Shown one piece after another: positions 6,439 to 10,770 of a stretch of DNA of 10,770 nt (positions are counted from its first letter, which is position 1; each line of letters starts with the position of its first letter). The stretch is from Nocardioidaceae bacterium. Its GTDB lineage: Bacteria; Actinomycetota; Actinomycetes; Propionibacteriales; Nocardioidaceae. The position numbers and the translations under genes were made by a program. The notes below the pieces were generated by a model. That model saw only the letters and a list, made by a program, of their open reading frames with translations. It searched no databases and was not told the origin of the DNA. The stretch spans positions 1 to 10,770 of the forward strand of contig JACCSH010000223.1 in the NCBI GenBank assembly GCA_013813125.1, written 5' to 3'.

Positions 6439-7914
6439 ATGATCACGCTCTCGGCAGAGAACCTGTCCTCGCTCGGCCCCGAGGTGGCTAGGCCGACGTA
6501 CGACCGCGACCACGTGCGGGTGGGGGTCGTCCACTTCGGCGTCGGGGGCTTCCACCGAGCACATGAGGCGATGTACCTCGACCGGCTGATGAACAATGGC
6601 AAGGCGCTCGACTGGGGAATCTGCGGAGTGGGAGTCATGCCGCAGGACAGACGCATGGCCGACGTCATGGCCGCGCAGAACGGGCTGTACACACTCGTCG
6701 TCAAGCACCCCGACGGGACCCTTGAGCCACGGGTGATCGGCTCTATCGTCGACTATCTTTTCGCACCCGACGACCCCGAAGCTGTCATCGAGCGGATGGC
6801 GGATGCGGACACGCGCATCGTCTCTCTGACGGTGACCGAAGGCGGTTACAACATCCACGCTGTCACGGGTCAGTTCGACGAGACCAACCCCGACATCCGT
6901 GCTGACCTGGAGCCCGACGCCACCCCACGGACCACCTTCGGCCTCGTCACCGAAGCGCTGGTACGCCGCAGGGGTCGCGGCATGTCTCCCTTCACCATCC
7001 TTTCCTGCGACAACATCCAAGGCAACGGCGATGTGGCGCGGCGCAGCTTCGCAGCCTTCGCCAGACTGCGTGACCCCGAGCTCGGTGCGTGGGTCGAGCG
7101 CGAGGTGCGGTTTCCCAACTGCATGGTCGATCGGATTACCCCAGTGACCACCGACGAGGACCGTGCGGAAGTAGCCCGCAGCTTCAACGTGGACGACGGG
7201 TGGCCGGTGGTCTGTGAGCCTTTCACTCAGTGGGTGCTGGAGGACCGGTTCGACGCAAGGCCGCCCTTAGAGGAGGCAGGGGTTCAGCTAGTCGACGATG
7301 TCGAGCCCTACGAGCTGATGAAGTTGCGGCTGCTCAACGCGAGCCACCAGGCGCTGTGCTACTTCGGATACCTCGCGGGGTACCGGCTAGTCCATGAGGT
7401 GTGCCAGGACGCCCTCTTCGCTGACTTTTTGCTTCGATACATGGACGTCGAGGCGACCCCCACCCTGGAGTCGGTCCCCGGGATCGACCTCGGGCATTAC
7501 AAGACGAACCTCATCGAGCGGTTCTCGAATGGGCAGGTACGTGACACCGTCGCCAGGCTTTGTGCCGAGAGCTCCGACCGGATTCCGAAATGGCTGCTCC
7601 CGGTGATTCGGCACAATCTCGAGCACGATGGTGAGGTTGCCTTATCAGCGGCGGTGGTGGCCAGTTGGGCCCGCTACGCGGAGGGCATTGATGAGGACGG
7701 CCAACCCATCGAGGTGGTCGACCGGCTCAAGGACACCCTGATGGCAGCCGCTCAGGAGCAGCGTTCCGACCCGCTGGCGTTCCTGCGCAGTCGGGAGTTA
7801 TTCGGGGACCTCGTCGAAGCCGAGCGTTTCACCTCCGCATTCCTCGCGAGTCTTGAGTCCCTGCACGAGCAGGGCGCCCGCAAGACGCTGGAAGACCTGA
7901 CGTCAAGTCGTTGA
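6439..7914 (+). CDS. Long-chain mannitol/D-arabitol 2-dehydrogenase (polyol-specific, zinc-independent)
   Basis: Oxidises a polyol to its 2-ketose with NAD: mannitol to fructose, and often D-arabitol to D-xylulose in this family. The N-terminal nucleotide-binding motif is 'HFGVGGFHRAHEAMYLDRL'. The catalytic pattern K-x4-N-x2-H is complete in 'ELMKLRLLNASHQALCYFG'. Counting from ATG 6439 these are Lys295, Asn300 and His303, the same numbers as in the Pseudomonas fluorescens mannitol 2-dehydrogenase. Asn192 in 'SCDNIQGNG' corresponds to the other oxyanion residue. The 491 residues equal the usual length and no frame damage is seen. ATG 6439 is preferred to GTG 6433 because AAGGG lies about five bases in front. 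It begins 8 bp after the preceding dehydrogenase stop. Substrate choice (mannitol, arabitol, sorbitol) cannot be settled; with xylB nearby, D-arabitol is attractive. Confidence 0.93.
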   Translation: MITLSAENLSSLGPEVARPTYDRDHVRVGVVHFGVGGFHRAHEAMYLDRLMNNGKALDWGICGVGVMPQDRRMADVMAAQNGLYTLVVKHPDGTLEPRVIGSIVDYLFAPDDPEAVIERMADADTRIVSLTVTEGGYNIHAVTGQFDETNPDIRADLEPDATPRTTFGLVTEALVRRRGRGMSPFTILSCDNIQGNGDVARRSFAAFARLRDPELGAWVEREVRFPNCMVDRITPVTTDEDRAEVARSFNVDDGWPVVCEPFTQWVLEDRFDARPPLEEAGVQLVDDVEPYELMKLRLLNASHQALCYFGYLAGYRLVHEVCQDALFADFLLRYMDVEATPTLESVPGIDLGHYKTNLIERFSNGQVRDTVARLCAESSDRIPKWLLPVIRHNLEHDGEVALSAAVVASWARYAEGIDEDGQPIEVVDRLKDTLMAAAQEQRSDPLAFLRSRELFGDLVEAERFTSAFLASLESLHEQGARKTLEDLTSSR

Positions 7915-7924
7915 TACCTCCCGG

Positions 7925-7944
7925 CGATGCGCCTCCAAGCATCG
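7925..7944. terminator. Possible bidirectional stem-loop between convergent genes
   Basis: CGATGC and GCATCG form a perfect 6-bp stem with an 8-nt loop in the 41-bp gap between the mannitol dehydrogenase and the VOC gene, which converge. There is no U-rich tail. The position is right for a terminator but the stem is short. Confidence 0.4.
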
Positions 7945-7955
7945 GGTGACTGCTA

Positions 7956-8369
7956 TCACGTCTGAGACTGGGCGATGTTGACCATCCATGTGATGCCGAA
8001 CTGGTCTACGCACATGCCGAACTCATCGCCCCACATCTGCTTCTCCAGGGGTATCGACACGGAGCCGCTGCCGGACAGCTTTTCCCAGTAGCCCCGCAGG
8101 TCGTCACCGTCGTCCCCGCTCAGGCTGACGGCGATGTTGTCGCCGGGTTTGAGTTCCATTTCAGGAGGGGTGTCGGCTCCCATGAGCGTGAAGCCGCTGT
8201 CCGTCTCGAGGATGGCGTGCATGATGTTGTCGGCGCCTGAGGAATCTGGCGCGCCGAATTCGCCGAACGTGTTCATCGTCAAGGTGCCGCCGAAGACGTT
8301 CTCGTAGAACTCCATGGCTTGGCGCGCATTTCCGGTGAAGCTGATGTAGGGGTTGAGCCGAGATGCCAC
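7956..8369 (-). CDS. VOC-superfamily protein, PhnB/glyoxalase-like
   Basis: 137 residues from the GTG at 8369, chosen because AAGGAG lies 6 nt upstream and the family's N-terminus 'LNPYISFTGNARQAMEFY' begins right after it. The two halves of the PhnB-like fold are visible: 'YENVFGGTL' and 'ETDSGFTLMGADTP' in the first, and 'WGDEFGMCVDQFGITWMVNI' at the end. This last segment is the conserved closing motif of the 'PhnB-like / 3-demethylubiquinone methyltransferase-like' group. Members are small dimeric metal-binding or binding proteins, mostly of unknown reaction; no substrate can be assigned. It is convergent with the polyol genes and has no evident link to them. The frame stays open upstream to 8645, but the added residues do not resemble the family. 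Confidence 0.87.
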   Translation of the reverse strand: MASRLNPYISFTGNARQAMEFYENVFGGTLTMNTFGEFGAPDSSGADNIMHAILETDSGFTLMGADTPPEMELKPGDNIAVSLSGDDGDDLRGYWEKLSGSGSVSIPLEKQMWGDEFGMCVDQFGITWMVNIAQSQT

Positions 8370-8663
8370 CAGATACTCCTTACGCGAGACAAGGGTCAAT
8401 CCTTGCAGGCTAGCCTGGCGCCGACAACGGGCCAGACTCGTGCCCTCGGTTTTCGACCCTGCCTCCCTGCGGTGGAACGGCAACGCGCTCAATGTGGCCG
8501 CGGCCCAGCCTGACAAGAACGCATTCAGATCGACCTTTGCCATCAAGCCGACCTGGTTGGGTAGAAGACGATCTTGCGTAGATGAGCGCTTGAGAAAGTG
8601 GTATGGCACCCGGAACGAGCAGGTCGAGCGACTCTCTTCTTTCATCTAGGCGATCATCGGGGA
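8370..8663. other. Intergenic region between divergent VOC and P-loop genes, with a 12-bp palindrome
   Basis: About 290 bp without a supported gene. CAGGCTAGCCTG (8406-8417) is a perfect 12-bp palindrome 37 bp upstream of the VOC start and could be an operator. The VOC frame is open through the whole stretch and includes an ATG at 8543 ('MAKVDLNAFLSGWAAATL') with fairly G/C-rich third positions. I cannot match these residues to a family, and there is no good ribosome-binding site. No convincing promoter was found for either gene. Confidence 0.4.
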
Positions 8664-9206
8664 ATGCAACCCGACGGATCGGACCGCCCCCGGGCCTCGG
8701 CAGTAGTGGTCACGGGCGTCCCCGGCGCGGGCAAGACGACGCTTGCGTCGACGATAGCGAAGGAACTCAGTGCGCTGTTGCTGTCGCTCGATGAGATCAA
8801 GGAAGACCTGTACGAGCGAGACAGGACGCGCGATGGCTTTGAGCTACGCCGCGCTGCAGAGGCGGCACTGGGGAACCACCTGGCGGCTGCGACAGACACG
8901 GTGGTCGTGGACATATGGATCGCACCCGTCCGGGACACCGACCGCGTCATCAGCCTCCTGCGGCAACACACGGTGAGCATCGTCGAAGTGCTCTGCCGGG
9001 TCCCAGCAGAAGTCGCAGTGGAGCGGTACGTGCGTCGCCCAAGAACTGGGCCGCATCTGTCGCCGGACGAGGCCACCCTTGGACGAATTCGAGAAGCCGT
9101 CGAAGTCTTCAGGCCCCTTGGAATCGGCAAGTGCATCGAGATCGACACCTCCCACCCGGTTGACGTCCAAGAGGTCCTCGCTCAGCTTCGCGCCGTAACG
9201 AAGTAG
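8664..9206 (+). CDS. P-loop NTPase, AAA_33 / zeta-toxin-like kinase fold
   Basis: 180 residues from the ATG at 8664. Walker A 'GVPGAGKT' spans residues 18-25. Next comes 'LDEIKEDLYERD' with Asp43, which in this group of small-molecule or nucleic-acid 5'-kinase-like enzymes often acts in catalysis or magnesium binding. 'TVVVDIW' is a Walker B-like strand. An arginine-rich lid, 'VERYVRRPRTGPH', lies at about 115-127 and would close over the ATP phosphates. Together these suggest a phosphotransferase related to AAA_33 proteins, zeta toxins and chloramphenicol phosphotransferase. The acceptor is unknown, and no antitoxin-like partner lies next to it. An upstream ATG-equivalent start at 8598 is possible, but the family begins only a few residues before Walker A, so 8664 is preferred despite a weak ribosome-binding site. 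Confidence 0.8.
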   Translation: MQPDGSDRPRASAVVVTGVPGAGKTTLASTIAKELSALLLSLDEIKEDLYERDRTRDGFELRRAAEAALGNHLAAATDTVVVDIWIAPVRDTDRVISLLRQHTVSIVEVLCRVPAEVAVERYVRRPRTGPHLSPDEATLGRIREAVEVFRPLGIGKCIEIDTSHPVDVQEVLAQLRAVTK

Positions 9207-9241
9207 ATGAGTGGGTTTGGGCGCCTCAGCGCTTGTCTCGG

Positions 9242-9823
9242 TCAGCGCTGGTCAACTCCAGGCCGCCACCGCCAGCGCTGTACTCGATCGCGGTTGGGGA
9301 TGTCGGCACGTCCCGTGGCCCACAACATCAGGGGTCCAGGGGTCGTCATGCGGCTCGAGGTCTGGGTGGAGTCGGTCTATGACCCGAGCGCAGAGGTCGG
9401 CGTCTGGCGGTTGGTACGTAAGCTCGAGCCCGCTGACGATGTCGTGGGTATGCAGCAACACCTCGGCCACGGCCAGCGCTGTGAAGCCCTCCGCGTCGGC
9501 CAGCCCGTAGGGGTGGTAAGCCCTGGTACCGGCTGGAGCAGCACGGACAACAGTCGAGAGCAAGCGCCCATCCCTCCGATGAGGTTCAGTAGGCCTGCCG
9601 GCTCGGTATTGCGCTTCGGTGCGAAGGTGAAGGGTAGGTAGCCAGTCCGCACACACCCGGCCAACTGCGTTGGCGTAGGCGCCTAGGTCGTCAGCGATGT
9701 GACCTGCCGTGCGCGACGGCTCCACTTCAAACCGTGCGCGGCCACCGTCCAGTCCCGGTCTACGCCGGCTTTGAGCTCCGTCAGGGCAGCGGAGACCGCC
9801 GAGTCCAAGTCATTCGCGGTCAC
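9242..9823 (-). pseudogene. MDMPI/DinB-fold (maleylpyruvate isomerase family, mycothiol-dependent type) gene with two frameshifts
   Basis: Three pieces in two frames rebuild one ~193-residue protein. Piece 1, from GTG 9823 (AAGG six bases upstream), reads 'DLDSAVSAALTEL' to 'HGLKWS'. Piece 2 starts at 9710 with 'TAGHIADDLGAYA' and runs through 'AEVLLHTHDIVSGLEL' to 'DPWT'. Piece 3, from about 9331, returns to the first frame with 'LMLWATGRADIPNRDRVQRW' and ends at a TGA (9242-9244). 'HIADDL', 'HTHDI' and 'DPW...LLWATGR' are the family's landmarks, including metal-binding histidines. The first break lies in 9711-9718 (8 nt where 9 are expected, so one base lost); the second is one extra C in the run at 9331-9334. 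Uninterrupted translation ends at 9683. It is either a decaying gene or carries two sequencing errors. It is convergent with the P-loop gene, 35 bp away. Confidence 0.78.
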
Positions 9824-10098
9824 CTTCGACCTTGCCCTTGACCCGACATGAGTTGATTTTTGACGTGAGGCCGTCGTCACCGCGGGTCAGGCCTTGGCCG
9901 CCCGCGGGGACTTCTTGTCAAGGTCACCTCCGGCAGTGGCTGCACTTCGACGGGGGAGCGACCGGGGCATGGAACTGAGGGTGCCAGCTGCCTCGTGATC
10001 GGCAGACCAACGGCGGCTATCCTCGGTGTATCCGGTCCCCCACGGACTCATACACGTCAAGGCCTGCTTTCGACCCAAAGTCTCTTCTCTAGAGATTC
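9824..10098. other. Intergenic region, no supported gene; GC-rich inverted repeat
   Basis: The stretch lies between the GNAT stop and the MDMPI-like start, both on the minus strand. CCGCGGG (9880-9886) and CCCGCGG (9901-9907) form a 7-bp stem around a loop that itself contains GGCC-type pairs; without a U-tract its role as a terminator is unproven. A perfect 10-bp palindrome TCTCTAGAGA (10086-10095) follows just after the GNAT stop. Open frames here show no recognisable protein, and I see no tRNA. Confidence 0.4.
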
Positions 10099-10770
10099 TC
10101 ATCGAAGTGAGGACGCCTCCCCGTCGGCGGGAAGTATGCGCTGGAACTCCCCTACCAAGGCGTACTGTTCGAAGCCGAGAGCCTCGTTGATGGCCACCAT
10201 ATGCGCGTTGGTCTCGGCGTTGGTCGTGGTGATGAATCGCTTATCTGGGAACCGTTGTTGGATCGACCTGATCTGGGCGACCTTGATCGCAATCCCCAGC
10301 CCGTGGCCGCGGTGGTCGGGACGCACGATCGTGGCCCACTGGTCGACGTGTGGCTCGCCTGTCGCCGTAACGACTGCGCAGGTGAGGGCGACAACGGTCT
10401 CCGTCGTATCGAGGCCCAGCGCCGTGACCCGGGTGCGCCCCCGTTCGCGGATCTCGTCGTCTTGGTCTGCGAGGATCTGGGGAGTTCGACGGCTCTGCTC
10501 GACCTGGAGCTCGCCACCGGGGGCATCGAGGGTCAGTCGGTTGTGGACGTCGCAGTAGCCCTGAGCCAGATCGCTTGGAATCGGGCCGATGACGGTGCGT
10601 AGCTCGTAGCCGCCATGTCGGGTCCTTGCCTGTGTCGCCAGGGATCCCAGCAGACTGTTCGACACCGGCAAGGCCAGCCGCCGCTCAACTTGAGTGTTGG
10701 CCAAGCTAAAGCCATGCCGTTCAGCGAAACGGCGGTACGGGTGGTCAGCGTCTCCCCCGTACGGGTATTT
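10099..10770 (-). CDS. GNAT-family N-acetyltransferase, C-terminal part (5' end outside window)
   Basis: The frame is open to the window edge, giving 223 visible residues; the gene starts beyond 10770. The C-terminal GNAT domain has the acetyl-CoA-binding motif A in 'ATIVRPDHRGHGLGIAIKVA' (R-G-H-G-L-G), followed by 'RFITTTNAETNAHMVAINEALGF', the usual helix and 'N...M..IN..LGF' end of the fold. Before it, 'HPYRRFAERHGFSLANTQVERRL' resembles the end of another GNAT domain ('F.e..GF....'), so this is probably a two-domain GNAT protein of about 400 residues as found in many actinobacteria. The acyl acceptor is unknown. The frame is intact over the visible part. Confidence 0.87.
   Translation of the reverse strand, partial: KYPYGGDADHPYRRFAERHGFSLANTQVERRLALPVSNSLLGSLATQARTRHGGYELRTVIGPIPSDLAQGYCDVHNRLTLDAPGGELQVEQSRRTPQILADQDDEIRERGRTRVTALGLDTTETVVALTCAVVTATGEPHVDQWATIVRPDHRGHGLGIAIKVAQIRSIQQRFPDKRFITTTNAETNAHMVAINEALGFEQYALVGEFQRILPADGEASSLR

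Noticed and set aside
5579..7020. Two long minus-strand open frames (248 and 231 codons) opposite the dehydrogenase genes
   Set aside because: Both are antisense to proteins with complete catalytic sites, and their translations show low-complexity Arg/His-rich sequence without family features.
8664..9206. Toxin-antitoxin module based on the zeta-toxin-like fold
   Set aside because: No small antitoxin-like gene precedes or follows it. The neighbours are a divergent VOC gene and a convergent MDMPI-like remnant, so only the kinase-like fold is supported.
9887..10102. 71-codon minus-strand open frame downstream of the GNAT gene
   Set aside because: It has no family resemblance, no good ribosome-binding site, and its start overlaps the end of the GNAT gene.
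1..10770. Mobile element, integrase, CRISPR array or tRNA-associated island
   Set aside because: No transposase or integrase motifs, no regularly spaced repeats and no tRNA-like fold were seen on either strand.

Overview
The window is high-GC DNA with the gene content of an actinobacterium. Several genes have G/C-rich third positions and GTG starts. There is a fragment of a mycothiol-dependent-type (MDMPI/DinB fold) gene and an actinobacterial-style lipoprotein signal. The sequence does not let me name a genus. I see no rRNA, tRNA, CRISPR array, transposase or phage gene.

Layout. 1-459 (+) is the C-terminal half of a LacI-family repressor cut by the window edge. 449-2417 (-) is a sugar/polyol ABC transporter operon (binding protein, permease 1, permease 2) in advanced decay. 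The front of the binding-protein gene is joined to the back of the first permease gene by a large internal deletion. Single-base frameshifts follow, and the second permease carries an in-frame TAG. A near-perfect LacI-type operator (2491-2506) still sits upstream. 2591-4057 (-) is an intact xylulokinase with a clear promoter. 4252-7914 (+) runs divergently: a SorC/DeoR-type sugar-sensing regulator, a possible 27-residue leader ORF, a zinc-dependent polyol dehydrogenase and a long-chain mannitol/arabitol dehydrogenase. 7956-10770 holds unrelated accessory genes: a VOC/PhnB-like protein (-), a P-loop kinase-like ATPase (+), a twice-frameshifted MDMPI/DinB-like gene (-) and the C-terminal part of a GNAT acetyltransferase (-).

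How the genes fit together. The two dehydrogenases would oxidise polyols (xylitol, D-arabitol, sorbitol or mannitol) to ketoses, and xylulokinase would pass D-xylulose to the pentose phosphate pathway as xylulose 5-phosphate. The SorC-type protein, lying between the divergent arms, is the likely regulator of both. The LacI-type protein most likely controlled the adjacent transporter. The catabolic genes look intact while the local uptake system looks dead, so either polyols enter by another transporter or the cluster is in an early stage of loss.

I did not find a clearly new multi-gene system. The points most worth a second look are the deletion-fused transporter with its retained operator, the leader ORF coupled to the dehydrogenase start, and the concentration of frame-breaking lesions in only part of the window.
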